Notes: generated from the letters alone by a model not told the origin. A stretch of DNA of 64,000 nucleotides from Pedobacter psychroterrae (GCF_004331695.1 NZ_SJSL01000002.1:310001-374000); one strand, 5' to 3'. Positions 17,105-26,977 are shown, counted from the first letter of the stretch. Numbers and translations: made by a program.

Positions 17105-19195
17105 ATGAAACCTAAATTTATTTATCTACTAATAGCTGGTCTATGCTATTCGTCAATTGCATTTGCGCAGATTCCTGTAAATCTTGAAAAATTCAACACT
17201 GGAGGTGAGGCTAGTGTAACCTACCAACAAAAAATTCTGAAGATTAAATGGCCAGTTGGAAATAATAGCTTTGGGATGGTTGATTTTGACCTACAAAGCG
17301 GTAAACCACTATTTAAATCTATATCAATAAGCAAGAGTGCAACACAAAAGGTAATCTCTACAGATCTTGATCCTGCATTCCTGCTTAGCATTGGCAAAAG
17401 AGATTTAATGTCTCAGAACGGCTGGAACATATTTTTCGATAAGGTACCCATCAGGCCTTACAAAACTTTCAATATTGTTCTCAAAAAGTCTTCTGCGTTT
17501 GTTAAAACCATTGGGAGCCGTACAATAGTCACGATAAGCAGCCTGACAGCCGATCGCTTTTCCGGCAATTTGGAGATAACTTTTTACAATGGTAGTCCGC
17601 TGTTCAATATTGCTGCAGTGATGGCTACACAGGTAGATGCCACTGCTATTGTTTACGATGCCGGTCTGGTTAGCAGAGCAAATAATTGGAAAAATATTTC
17701 TTGGATAAATACAAATGATAGCCTTAAGCGTGCAGCAGTAAAATATAGCGATACCGCTCAAAACCTTGCTGTTAAGTACCGTACCATCACAGCTCAAGGC
17801 CAAGATGGCAGCCTGGCCCTTTTTCCAGCCCCACATCAGTACTTTTATCCGTTGGATGAGGCTTTTAACTTAAAATTTATTTGGCATGGAGACAAATACC
17901 GGAAAATGATTAATGGATATGGAATAGGTATCCGTCAGGAACTTGAGGGTGACCGTAGGTTTGTGCCTTGGTTTAATGCACCTCCCAATACCCAACAACG
18001 GTTGAATTTTTTCTGCCTGCTTAGTGAAACTGGTGATGCAGATGCAATAGCTTCTGTAAAACGGTTTACAAATAATGATAGTTACGCTAAGTTACCCGGC
18101 TTCAAAACTATGTCCAGTCATTTTCATAACGAGTTTATCATGAGTGTGGTCCTGGCTAATAAGCCGATTCCTGATTCTCCGGATTTTGTGAAGGTTTTTA
18201 AAAAAATGGGGGTAGATATGGTTCACCTGGGCGAATTTCATTATACAGCGCATCCAAGGGGCCCTGACCCTCAGCGATTATTAGAATTAAAATCACTGTT
18301 TGAACAGTGTGAACGATTGTCGGACGGACAATTTTTATTGATGCCGGGAGAGGAACCTAATGAATTCTTTGGCGGCCACTGGCTGCAGATCTTTCCCAAG
18401 CCCGTGTATTGGATTATGTCGCGAAAAAACGAAGATCCCTTTGTCGAAGATAAACCGGGCTATGGAAAAGTTTATCATATAGGTGATAAGAAAGATATGT
18501 TAAAACTTTTGGAAGAAGAGAAGGGATTGGCATGGACGGCGCATGCGCGTACTAAAGGATCTGTAAATGCACCAGATATATATAATCATGAAGATTTCTT
18601 TAAATCAGACAGATTTATGGGGGCAGCGTGGAAAGCAATGCCGGCCGATCTGTCGGAACCTAAATTGGGGAAGAGGGTGCTTGATCTTATGGATGACATG
18701 AATAATTGGGGCTTTAAAAAAACTGTGATTACAGAGGCTGATCTTTTTACCATTACACCTCAAAATGAAATGTACGCGCATATGAATGTGAATTATCTGA
18801 TGATGGATCAATTGCCTCAGTTTAAAAATGGCTGGCAACCTGTTGTGGATGCCATGCAGAAAGGTAAATTTTTTGGGTCTACAGGGGAGGTGCTTATGGC
18901 TGAACTCAGTATTAATCATAAGCGCTCAGGCGAAACACTTTCACTAGATAAAGATGGTTATGTAGATGTAAGTTTAAAGTTGCTTTGGACATTTCCAATG
19001 AACTACATAGAAGTAATTTCTGGGGATGGTAATAAAGTTTACCGTCATAAAATAGATTTAGCTAAAACCAAGGCATTTGGAGAACAGTTGTTCCAATTCA
19101 AAACAATGCTTAAAGGACGTACTTGGGCGAGAGTAGAAGCCTGGGATATTGCTGCTAATGGCGCTTTTAGCCAATCTTTCTACATCAATAAATAG
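17105..19195 (+). CDS. Secreted protein with a PHP-like metallohydrolase region
   Basis: 696 residues with an N-terminal signal peptide (LLIAGLCYSSIAFAQ). Residues 1 to about 330 are beta-rich with no motif I recognise. The second half holds scattered His/Glu motifs in the order SSHFHNEF, HLGEFHYTAHPRG, MPGEEPNEFFGGHW and WTAHARTKGS, resembling metal ligands of PHP/amidohydrolase-like proteins acting outside the cell. The end is a short beta-rich stretch. The next gene, a secreted GH43 enzyme, starts 10 bp downstream, so glycan or glycoconjugate processing is likely. The fold call is by motif impression and the reaction is unknown. Confidence 0.6.
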   Translation: MKPKFIYLLIAGLCYSSIAFAQIPVNLEKFNTGGEASVTYQQKILKIKWPVGNNSFGMVDFDLQSGKPLFKSISISKSATQKVISTDLDPAFLLSIGKRDLMSQNGWNIFFDKVPIRPYKTFNIVLKKSSAFVKTIGSRTIVTISSLTADRFSGNLEITFYNGSPLFNIAAVMATQVDATAIVYDAGLVSRANNWKNISWINTNDSLKRAAVKYSDTAQNLAVKYRTITAQGQDGSLALFPAPHQYFYPLDEAFNLKFIWHGDKYRKMINGYGIGIRQELEGDRRFVPWFNAPPNTQQRLNFFCLLSETGDADAIASVKRFTNNDSYAKLPGFKTMSSHFHNEFIMSVVLANKPIPDSPDFVKVFKKMGVDMVHLGEFHYTAHPRGPDPQRLLELKSLFEQCERLSDGQFLLMPGEEPNEFFGGHWLQIFPKPVYWIMSRKNEDPFVEDKPGYGKVYHIGDKKDMLKLLEEEKGLAWTAHARTKGSVNAPDIYNHEDFFKSDRFMGAAWKAMPADLSEPKLGKRVLDLMDDMNNWGFKKTVITEADLFTITPQNEMYAHMNVNYLMMDQLPQFKNGWQPVVDAMQKGKFFGSTGEVLMAELSINHKRSGETLSLDKDGYVDVSLKLLWTFPMNYIEVISGDGNKVYRHKIDLAKTKAFGEQLFQFKTMLKGRTWARVEAWDIAANGAFSQSFYINK

Positions 19196-19205
19196 CAATA
19201 ATCAA

Positions 19206-20240
19206 ATGAATAGAATCCTAACGATACTTTTTGTAGTGTTTGCTATTACAAGTCTACAAGCGCAAACCTTTACCAATCCTCTTTTACCATCCGGAGCAGA
19301 TCCGTATAGTTTTTATAAAGACGGGTATTATTACTACACACATACAACAGGAAGAAATATAGTTCTCTACAAATCTAAAACCATTGATGGTATAAAGGAA
19401 GCTCCTCATAAAGTAATCTGGACCCCTCCAAAAACCGGCCCTTATTCTAAGAATTTATGGGCACCTGAAGTCATGTTTTTGCAGGGGAAATGGTATGCCT
19501 ATTTCGCCGCAGATGGCAGCAATAATATCAATCACAGAATGTATGTACTGGAGAATGCTTCGGCGGATCCCATGCAGGGAGAATGGACTTTTAAGGGACA
19601 GATCACAGATGAGACCAATAAATGGGCTATAGACGGAGATGTAATTGAACATAAAGGAAAATTATATATGATCTGGTCTGGATGGGAGGGGGATGCCAAT
19701 GGTAAACAAGAGATCTATATTGCAAAACTTAAAAATCCGTGGACTGTAGATCGTCCCAGGGTAAAATTGTCTAGCCCTGAATATCCATGGGAAAAGCATG
19801 GAGATTTGGATGAGCCCAACTTGAAGCATGTTGATGTAAATGAAGGCCCCCAATTTTTAGTACATAAGAATAAGATCTTTATCATTTATTCTGCCAGCGG
19901 TTGTTGGACCGATCACTATGCATTGGGGATGCTGACTGCATCAATCAAAAGTAACCTATTAGATCCTAAGTCCTGGACAAAATCTGCCGAGCCTGTCTTT
20001 AAGAGTTCTTTAGAAAATGGAGTATATGCCCCTGGACACAACTCTTTTTTTAAATCTCCAGATGGAAAAGAGGATTGGATCTTGTACCATGCCAATGATA
20101 AACCGGGTCAGGGTTGTGGGGGTTTTCGTTCACCAAGAGCTCAAAAATTTACATGGAACTCAGATGGTACTCCAAATTTTGGTATCCCTGTTAAGACTGG
20201 AACCCCATTAAACATGCCAGCAGAAAAAACGGCTAATTAA
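19206..20240 (+). CDS. Secreted glycoside hydrolase family 43 protein
   Basis: 344 residues. The ATG at 19206 is preferred because it starts a signal peptide (ILTILFVVFAITSLQAQ); the longer frame overlaps the previous gene. The catalytic triad pattern of five-bladed GH43 enzymes is visible: the general base in NPLLPSGADPYSF, a pKa-modulating Asp in WAIDGDVIEH, and the acid Glu in NEGPQFLVHK. Such enzymes release arabinose or xylose from plant polysaccharides. It lies 10 bp after the PHP-like gene, and its end overlaps the convergent CheY-like gene by 8 bp. Confidence 0.88.
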   Translation: MNRILTILFVVFAITSLQAQTFTNPLLPSGADPYSFYKDGYYYYTHTTGRNIVLYKSKTIDGIKEAPHKVIWTPPKTGPYSKNLWAPEVMFLQGKWYAYFAADGSNNINHRMYVLENASADPMQGEWTFKGQITDETNKWAIDGDVIEHKGKLYMIWSGWEGDANGKQEIYIAKLKNPWTVDRPRVKLSSPEYPWEKHGDLDEPNLKHVDVNEGPQFLVHKNKIFIIYSASGCWTDHYALGMLTASIKSNLLDPKSWTKSAEPVFKSSLENGVYAPGHNSFFKSPDGKEDWILYHANDKPGQGCGGFRSPRAQKFTWNSDGTPNFGIPVKTGTPLNMPAEKTAN

Positions 20241-20643
20241 TTAGATACCTGTTCAAGACTTCTTCAAGCTCCTTCGGAAAAAGGGGCTTTTTTAATAGTT
20301 TAATTACGTAACGGCTTGCTTCTGCCTTTTTAATATCACCAAAATCAAGTGTAGAGGATAGTATGGCAATTAAGCATTTGTCCTTTAGTGGTTTAGGGAA
20401 TTTTTTAAAAACTTCTAAGAATTCAAATCCATCCATTTCTGGCATTTGTATATCCAGCAGAATAAAATCTGGTAAATTTTCCTCATCGTCAATGTGATTG
20501 TTGAGATAAGACAAGCCTTCTTCTCCTGATTTACATAAAATAATTTCATCAAATAATTTAGATATAGTAATGATTTTTGAGTTGATCTTCAAATCCACTT
20601 CATTATCATCTATCAACATTACCTTTCTGTACTTATTTAACAT
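20233..20643 (-). CDS. Single-domain response regulator (CheY-like)
   Basis: 136 residues, a lone receiver domain. Acidic pocket IDDN at 11-14, phospho-acceptor Asp64 in FILLDIQMPEMDGFEF, and a conserved Lys in LLKKPLFP. There is no output domain, so it would act by phosphotransfer or protein contact. It overlaps the hybrid kinase gene by 11 bp and is the last gene of the five-gene minus-strand operon. Its receiver is of a different subtype from the three RpfG-like receivers nearby. Confidence 0.9.
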   Translation of the reverse strand: MLNKYRKVMLIDDNEVDLKINSKIITISKLFDEIILCKSGEEGLSYLNNHIDDEENLPDFILLDIQMPEMDGFEFLEVFKKFPKPLKDKCLIAILSSTLDFGDIKKAEASRYVIKLLKKPLFPKELEEVLNRYLIN

Positions 20644-21709
20644 TTGGAATAGTGATTATAAAAGTTGTACCATCTGTTGTATCCGAACTAACAGATATTT
20701 TTCCATCGATTTTATTCAGTGCTTCTTTTACAATGAACAGTCCTAATCCACTGCCATGGTTGGTCTTGCTTTTGAAGAACTGCGTAAATATTTTTTCAAG
20801 ATGTTCATTTAAAATACCCATACCATTATCACTGATCGTAATCTCGGCACTACTGCGGTTCACCGATACAGTAATATTTACTTTTTTATTCTCCTCACTC
20901 TCCTTCTGGTAAGCTATTGCATTGGATATCAAATTGCCTAATATTACTTCAATTCTAAAAGCATCCCCATAAAAGGTCTCCTCCTGTTTAATGTCTACGT
21001 GAAAATTGGTTTCTTTATCTACGTACGAATAAAGCTCAATCAGCTCAGGTACAACCTTGGAAAAATCTATTGGTGTAATCTCAGATATATTTTTGTTATT
21101 TTTATAATACTGGAGCGTTTTCTGGATGTAATAATCAAGTTTATTGGAGCAGGTTTCAATCAGACGCCAATATTCATTCTCATCAAATAAGCCTTCCAAT
21201 TTTACTACGTTTACAATTCCAAGTGTAGAAACCAGTGGCGCGCGCAGTTCGTGAGAAATACTGTAGATAAATCTATTTAGTTCATTGTTCGTTTTTTCCA
21301 GCTCAGCAATCTTATTTCTAAGATCTATTTTTGTTTTATATGCGTCATATGCATTTTTAATAGAATTATGCAATTCCAGGTCATTCCAGGGTTTGGTAAT
21401 ATATCTATAGATATCTCCATGGTTAATTGCATCAGCAAGGGCCTCAATATCAGTATAACCCGTTAATAATATCCTGACCGGATCAGGGTAGGTTTCAGCT
21501 ATGTTTTTGAAAAATTCCACACCAGTAGTTTGGGGCATTTTTTGGTCGGCAATAACTACATGGACAGAAACATTTTGAAGAATTTTCAAGCCTTCGGCTG
21601 CGGAATTGGCTATATAGATTTCATACTGCCTTCTAAAGCTTGCTTTAAATGCATGTAAATTGTTTTCTTCATCATCAATATACAGAACCCTGACTGTTGG
21701 CGCGTTCAT
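20633..21709 (-). CDS. Receiver-histidine kinase hybrid (REC-HisKA-HATPase)
   Basis: 358 residues, cytoplasmic, with no membrane segment. The N-terminal receiver has VLYIDDEENNLHAFKASF, phospho-Asp55 and ITKPW. A short coiled coil follows, then the kinase H-box ISHELRAPL with His153 and an ATPase domain with N-box (ILGNLISNAIAY) and G-box (GSGLGLFIVKEAL). A receiver at the N-terminus suggests its activity is set by phosphate from another kinase, probably the upstream 7TMR kinase, 11 bp before it in the operon. The receiver closely resembles those at 26978 and 27637. Confidence 0.92.
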   Translation of the reverse strand: MNAPTVRVLYIDDEENNLHAFKASFRRQYEIYIANSAAEGLKILQNVSVHVVIADQKMPQTTGVEFFKNIAETYPDPVRILLTGYTDIEALADAINHGDIYRYITKPWNDLELHNSIKNAYDAYKTKIDLRNKIAELEKTNNELNRFIYSISHELRAPLVSTLGIVNVVKLEGLFDENEYWRLIETCSNKLDYYIQKTLQYYKNNKNISEITPIDFSKVVPELIELYSYVDKETNFHVDIKQEETFYGDAFRIEVILGNLISNAIAYQKESEENKKVNITVSVNRSSAEITISDNGMGILNEHLEKIFTQFFKSKTNHGSGLGLFIVKEALNKIDGKISVSSDTTDGTTFIITIPNVK

Positions 21710-21720
21710 AATATAATTTG

Positions 21721-23868
21721 TTATTGTGAGTTTACAGGCAAGGTAATAATAAATTCTGTACCTTTATTTACTTTTGTGATAACATCTATATTTCCGTGAT
21801 GATTTTCTATAATTCTGAAAACAATTGATAAACCCAAACCTGTTCCTTCACCAACATCTTTGGTGGTGAAAAATGGTTCGAATATTCTTTGCTTCACTTC
21901 TTCCGGCATACCAGTTCCTGTATCTTTAATGCTGATTTTTACATGATTATCCTCTGCCCATGTTTTAATTGACAAAGTACCTTCACCAGCTTGTGGCATA
22001 GATTTAATGGCATGTATTGCGTTGGTTATTAAATTCATAAATACTTGGTTAATTTTTCCTGGTAAGCATTCCACCTTTGGAATGTTTCCAAAATCTTTAT
22101 CCAATTTCATATGGTCAGGAAATGTACTCTTAACAAGTACCAGTGTAGATTCCAGTCCTTCATTAAGGTCTACAGGCTTGGTGTCGTTTTCATCTAACCT
22201 GCTAAAATTCTTCAGACTTCTGATAATTTCTGCCGTTCTTTTAGCGCCTTCTCCTATTCCAGAAAGTAGTGATTTAATTTCTTCTCTTACAAACTCAATA
22301 TCAATTTGCTTCTTGTAAGACTCGATTTTGGATATTTGAGGTCGCAAGTCATCATTCAAATCAAGTTTCTCATACATGTCAATCACTGAATTAAGGTCGA
22401 TGATATCCAGTTCCAGAGGTTTAATGTTAGAAGTAACAAAGTTGATTGGGTTGTTGATCTCATGAGCTATGCCAGCGGTAAGCTGACCCAATCCCGCCAT
22501 TTTTTCAGCGTCTACCAGCTGACTTTGGGCCTCTTTAAGATCAGTTAAAGTAACTTCAAGTACACTGTTTGATTCCTGTAATTCCAGCGTACGCTCATTT
22601 ACTTTTCTTTCCAATTCAACGTTTTGTTCAAGGATCAGTTTTTCGTTCTCTAATGACACGCGCAACGCTTCTGCCTGTGATTCTTCTTTTTCTTTTTTGA
22701 AAATGTTGATTTTATCTGCCAATGCAAAAGAAAGGAGGGTTACTTCCAGTGCAGAGCCAAAAGGCATGGTGTAATTGGTGAAATTATTATAAGGTAAAAT
22801 CCCAAAATTCTTTAAAATAAATACAACAACACCCACTAAAAATACCGACCAGGAGACTAGGAAGAATGTGGCGGGTCTGTAACCCTTTATACTAATCTTG
22901 ATAGCCATATAAAGCATATACAACGATGTAGCAGAAGCGATTATGTCAATCATATTCAACGCAATCGTAAACTTCGAAAAGAAAGCCAGTATAACTGCCG
23001 ATACATACAGAAGAATGAAGATGATGGCAAACTTGTCCGTGCGAGGAAGCCATTCTTTAGTTCGAAGAAAATGCCGTTCAAACTGTAGGGCTGTAATCCC
23101 CACAAGTGCCGGGAAGATGAAAGAACTATAAATGGCCATCGTGCTGCTGTCAGGCCATAGATATTGAAAAGTGAAGCCCTGAAGTCCTGCCTGCGTCAGA
23201 ATGACAACGGTAAGATAAACCACATAATATAAGTAGTTGTTGTCTCTTACAGTGAAATAGATAAAAAGATTATAGAGCAGCATGGATATCATAATACCGA
23301 GGTATAAGCCTGATATTAAATATTTGCTTTTGGCAGACTCCAGGATTACTTTTTCCGTGCCTAAAAAAATAGGGAGCTGCATGTTATCACTGCTCTGAAT
23401 CCTGAGAAAATAGTCACCTTTTGTGCCAGGTAAAACCTTAAGTTTAAAAATATAGGAGGGATCATTGTAAGCCCTTTCCTTAAAATCCAGTTTTTCACCG
23501 GCTTTAGTGACCTCGTATCCTGTGTTTGTTTTTCTATATAGCGCTATTTCATCTAATTGAGGCTGTTCTATCTGCAACGTGAGGTCTGCATTATCGCTGT
23601 CATTTTTAACGGAAAACTTAATCCAGATCGAATAATCGTGCACACCAAAGTTAAGTACCGACTTTTCGCTTTTTACAAAATCTGTTCTTGTGGCAACCTC
23701 ATCAACTTTCAGTATGTTGGTTTTATCCTTATAATAATATAGTTCTGTTCCTATGTTTAGCCTAGCATCGGTTACCTTATTGTCATTCTTTTTTATGACA
23801 ATATCCGCACATAATACTGTAGAAATATTAATGGATAGGAAAATTATCAGCAGCCACTTTTTACTCAT
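21721..23868 (-). CDS. 7TMR-DISM sensor histidine kinase
   Basis: 715 residues. Signal peptide (1-20), an extracytoplasmic DISMED2-type beta domain (about 35-170), seven membrane segments (about 185-385), a coiled coil (about 390-455), H-box GIAHEINNPINFV with His469 and an ATPase domain (NQVFMNLITNAIHAI; GEGTGLGLSIV). 7TMR-DISM proteins are thought to bind small molecules or carbohydrates outside the membrane. It overlaps the preceding GNAT-like gene by 8 bp and lies 11 bp before the hybrid kinase gene. It has no receiver or DNA-binding domain of its own. Confidence 0.93.
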   Translation of the reverse strand: MSKKWLLIIFLSINISTVLCADIVIKKNDNKVTDARLNIGTELYYYKDKTNILKVDEVATRTDFVKSEKSVLNFGVHDYSIWIKFSVKNDSDNADLTLQIEQPQLDEIALYRKTNTGYEVTKAGEKLDFKERAYNDPSYIFKLKVLPGTKGDYFLRIQSSDNMQLPIFLGTEKVILESAKSKYLISGLYLGIMISMLLYNLFIYFTVRDNNYLYYVVYLTVVILTQAGLQGFTFQYLWPDSSTMAIYSSFIFPALVGITALQFERHFLRTKEWLPRTDKFAIIFILLYVSAVILAFFSKFTIALNMIDIIASATSLYMLYMAIKISIKGYRPATFFLVSWSVFLVGVVVFILKNFGILPYNNFTNYTMPFGSALEVTLLSFALADKINIFKKEKEESQAEALRVSLENEKLILEQNVELERKVNERTLELQESNSVLEVTLTDLKEAQSQLVDAEKMAGLGQLTAGIAHEINNPINFVTSNIKPLELDIIDLNSVIDMYEKLDLNDDLRPQISKIESYKKQIDIEFVREEIKSLLSGIGEGAKRTAEIIRSLKNFSRLDENDTKPVDLNEGLESTLVLVKSTFPDHMKLDKDFGNIPKVECLPGKINQVFMNLITNAIHAIKSMPQAGEGTLSIKTWAEDNHVKISIKDTGTGMPEEVKQRIFEPFFTTKDVGEGTGLGLSIVFRIIENHHGNIDVITKVNKGTEFIITLPVNSQ

Positions 23869-24568
23869 TACCAGTTGATTTAATTGGAATTAAGAGATTG
23901 TATTTTATTTCAACGACTTCATTATTTTTTGAAGGTTCTGTAAATTCTTGTACAGGAGTATTCCTTAAGCTAAGCATGCGTTCCCTGTCATAATCTTCGG
24001 CAGTTTCCAGTTCCTTTGCATTCAAAATACCTAGAACCCATGCTATGTACTCTTCGTTTGGATAAATGAATTCTCCGCCATTTCCAAGTGTATTGTCAAT
24101 TACAAATCCCACTTTTTTAAACATTTTCAAGGTGTACCCCCCGCAAATTCCCATTAATGTTTTACACTTAATCTGGTTGGTAATAGCTATTCCTGCACGG
24201 GTAAGTAAGATGCTGATACCCATACCCGCCACTTTCTTGGCATTCCATAGTGCACAAAGCTCGCCAACACCTTCGGGAATAAACTGTTTTACCATGTCGT
24301 AGAGCGTAGGGTCCATATAACCCACAGCCTTTTCGACCGGCAAAGGGTGAATCCCATCAGCTAGTTGTACCCTTATGCCACCTACCATCTCTCCATCCTC
24401 AGTTTCCGCAACAACACCCCATACACAGTCCATGTCCATCCACAAATTATTATTCGTAGTAATATTGGTAATTCCATAATCCTCAAGTACACTCACATGT
24501 CCTTTGAGGAAGTTCTTGCAAGTTTCAGGATCATGTGTGGCCTTAAAAGCTCTAAATTTTAGTACCAT
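23861..24568 (-). CDS. GNAT-fold protein (acyltransferase-like)
   Basis: 235 residues, no signal peptide. The order of elements fits a GNAT fold: VVAETEDGEMVGGIRV as the beta-4 region, KKVAGMGISILLTRAG (K112-x-x-G115-x-G117) in place of the acyl-CoA-binding R/Q-x-x-G-x-G/A loop, and TLKMFKKVGFVI as the typical end of the fold. It recalls N-acyl amino acid synthase-like members, but this is an impression only. It starts 1 bp after the E1-nitroreductase gene ends, so the two proteins probably act together. Substrates are unknown. Confidence 0.65.
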   Translation of the reverse strand: MVLKFRAFKATHDPETCKNFLKGHVSVLEDYGITNITTNNNLWMDMDCVWGVVAETEDGEMVGGIRVQLADGIHPLPVEKAVGYMDPTLYDMVKQFIPEGVGELCALWNAKKVAGMGISILLTRAGIAITNQIKCKTLMGICGGYTLKMFKKVGFVIDNTLGNGGEFIYPNEEYIAWVLGILNAKELETAEDYDRERMLSLRNTPVQEFTEPSKNNEVVEIKYNLLIPIKSTGNE

Positions 24569-24569
24569 A

Positions 24570-26852
24570 TTAATTAAACTGGAGAATTTCTTCTACTGGT
24601 TTTCTGAACGACCTTACAGATGCATCATCTGCATAGGATAATCTAAACATAAATATACCTTGTTTTTTTTCTAATGAAGAAAATATCTTATTTAGTGTTG
24701 CTTCCAACTCTTCTAGTTCTTTGATCATATCTGTCGTCATTTCAGCACCATTCCCTTCATTTAATCTTGCCAGGAAAAATATTGGGGCAGATACAGGATG
24801 AATAGACAAACCATTTAAATTAGCGGTTAGCCATACTCTTTGAACCGCTTCGCCGCCTTTAATAAAATTTTCCGCACTGTATTCAGGCATAGTGATAAGA
24901 CCAATTCCTGCCGAAGAAAGGACCGCAGTCTTTGATAATTTTTCAAATGCTGCCCCGCCTCCCCATTCGTTCAGCAATTTGATTACGCCCGGACTTTTCG
25001 CTACAAATAAACCAGCCTTTTCGGATTCTGAAAGTTCGAGACTCCTAATATCCAGCCCTGTTTTTGTTTCTAGCGCTTCCTCATCTGTCCACCGCAACTC
25101 GCTGTTGTAAAATTCGTGGTGACCTTGCGGATATAAAAACCGCATGCGCTCCACCTTCGCAACAATGTCGGCAATTTTCTGGACGTCCTCATCATTTTCT
25201 ACTATCTCCAGTACAGCCCCGTCACTTAATTCTGCAACAGACTTAAGTGAAGCAATAATTTCCCTGCTTAATTTCTGACCGTTTCCCTTTTTTCTGTTTG
25301 TAAGCCTTAGTGCTATTCCCGGAGCAAGTTCTTTACCATAAGCGATTTCACTTGTGGAGAAAGTAAAGGCGGCTGCCAGTCTTTTGTTTTCCTTAACTGG
25401 AAAGAAAGAAGATGCAACCTGCAATCCCAGTTTTCCGGCTTCTATTTTTAAGTTTTCTATAGCAGCACCGAAAGAGATGTTTGATGTAATTTCATCAAAA
25501 TCGCTCCAGGATACAGATACAGTCTGGTTATGAAATAGAAACAGATTTCCCTGGTTAGCATACCACATCCATGGCTGGTTATTGCCAGCCGAGGGTGCCA
25601 GTATTGCTGCAGACACTAATTGTTCTATTTGCTGTTTGTTCAAAATAAAAGACTTGTTTACCAGAGGTGTTGTAGTATCGCGCATTTCTTCTGGCAGAAG
25701 GGGTTTAGCGCAGTAATCCTTAACTACATAGCGCTCATCAGGTGAGGGATTTTTGTCGCCCACCAACTCTTCAAGGTCTACAAAGTACCTTCCCGAATCA
25801 TGGTACTGGTCTAATGCAATTCTTCGGCATACATCAGCACCCAGGGCACCACCGAGCGTTACTGCAGAGGCCAGCTGCGGCCAGGTACTTATAGATTGTC
25901 CTACCTCTACCATAGATGCCTTTAATCTTTCAGACATGGTGTGCAGGCCTACCATAGGCAGCATATAGGGTACTTTGTCTTCATTGGTTTTCATATATTT
26001 CACCTTGGTGTGGTCAAGATGGTCTATCAGGCCATGAAGTATCGGTCTGTCTGGCTCCAGGTCGAACCTTTCCACATCTAAAGTACCTCTATCACTTGCA
26101 TCCATAACTACAGGTACTCCCAGCGACTTTGCTTTATGTCTCAGTAAAATTTTGATGTCCAGTCCGTCACACTCATCTACAATAATATCCAGTTTACCAC
26201 CTTCGCAAAAGAAGCGGTCCATATTTTCTTCAGTCATCCCATCTTTAAACAAGGTTACTTTCAAAAAAGGATCAATTTCTTTGATCTCCCTGGCTACAAT
26301 TACTACTTTCGGAAGTCCCAGGTTATGCAATCCCGTTCTTATGCGGTTAAGGTTCGTAAGTTCCAAAAGATCGAAATCTGCAAGTCTGATTTCGCCGAAA
26401 CTTCTCTCCATCGCCATAGTGACGGAAATAGACTGACCTACGGAAAGGCCCACAACACCGATTTTTTGTCTACCAAGCACATCCCTTTCCTCACGTGTAA
26501 TTTTATAAATATTGCGGTTTGTCCTCATTTCAACAAACTCTTCTTCATCCAGCAAATGCAGCAATCTTTCTACCCAGGGATAGTACACCCATACACCATA
26601 TTCCTGCATAGATAAATTTCCGACATGCGCAGCCTTTAGCGCTTCCATTTCATCGGGCTCAGGTTTTTTCTTTGGAAACTTAGATTTCATCAGGTCATCT
26701 AATTGTGTACTGATTTGATCATATATCTTAATGTGGGGTTTTTGCTTTAATAATTCTTCCAGTTTGCTTTTATCCTTTTCCAGATAAATTCTGAAAAATA
26801 ATGGTTCAACAGAAAGATCGACCTTGGTATATTGATTTTCAGGTAATAACAT
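24570..26852 (-). CDS. ThiF/E1-like adenylyltransferase fused to nitroreductase (Rv1355c/MoeY-like)
   Basis: 760 residues. An N-terminal helical part (1-120) is followed by an E1-like domain: Rossmann loop G132-x2-G135-x3-G139, ADFDLLELTNLNR (Asp161, Asn167, Arg170), and IVDECDG (Asp226), as in ThiF/MoeB ATP sites. No CxxC zinc pairs are seen; Cys381, in the linker, is a possible thioester residue. From about 405 a nitroreductase/FMN domain follows, with APSAGNNQPW at 419-428. It would adenylate a carboxylate and carry out a flavin redox step on the same or a linked substrate. The layout is that of the family named after M. tuberculosis Rv1355c (MoeY); a role in molybdopterin synthesis is not shown. 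First gene of the operon. Confidence 0.82.
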   Translation of the reverse strand: MLLPENQYTKVDLSVEPLFFRIYLEKDKSKLEELLKQKPHIKIYDQISTQLDDLMKSKFPKKKPEPDEMEALKAAHVGNLSMQEYGVWVYYPWVERLLHLLDEEEFVEMRTNRNIYKITREERDVLGRQKIGVVGLSVGQSISVTMAMERSFGEIRLADFDLLELTNLNRIRTGLHNLGLPKVVIVAREIKEIDPFLKVTLFKDGMTEENMDRFFCEGGKLDIIVDECDGLDIKILLRHKAKSLGVPVVMDASDRGTLDVERFDLEPDRPILHGLIDHLDHTKVKYMKTNEDKVPYMLPMVGLHTMSERLKASMVEVGQSISTWPQLASAVTLGGALGADVCRRIALDQYHDSGRYFVDLEELVGDKNPSPDERYVVKDYCAKPLLPEEMRDTTTPLVNKSFILNKQQIEQLVSAAILAPSAGNNQPWMWYANQGNLFLFHNQTVSVSWSDFDEITSNISFGAAIENLKIEAGKLGLQVASSFFPVKENKRLAAAFTFSTSEIAYGKELAPGIALRLTNRKKGNGQKLSREIIASLKSVAELSDGAVLEIVENDEDVQKIADIVAKVERMRFLYPQGHHEFYNSELRWTDEEALETKTGLDIRSLELSESEKAGLFVAKSPGVIKLLNEWGGGAAFEKLSKTAVLSSAGIGLITMPEYSAENFIKGGEAVQRVWLTANLNGLSIHPVSAPIFFLARLNEGNGAEMTTDMIKELEELEATLNKIFSSLEKKQGIFMFRLSYADDASVRSFRKPVEEILQFN

Positions 26853-26906
26853 TTTACGAAATAAGAATTTAACCCCTAATTATTTTAATTACTTTATCAC
26901 TTATTG

Positions 26907-26914
26907 CAAAAATA
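26907..26914 (-). promoter_or_regulatory. -7 element of the E1-nitroreductase operon
   Basis: On the minus strand this reads TATTTTTG, an exact TAnnTTTG match, about 55 nt upstream of the ATG at 26852. It lies in the 125-bp gap shared with the divergent REC gene at 26978, which has a weaker TAACTTTA at 26962-26969. Confidence 0.5.
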
Positions 26915-26977
26915 GCTATATTTAGCCGTAATTTAACTTCTCAATAGAATTATCAATTAGCTAACTTTACGGCATTT

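Noticed and set aside
24570..26852. Molybdopterin biosynthesis (MoeY/MoeB) as the function of the E1-nitroreductase gene
   Set aside because: Only the adenylation fold is shared; it is about 10 kb from the nitrate genes in its own signalling operon and no MoaD-like partner is present.
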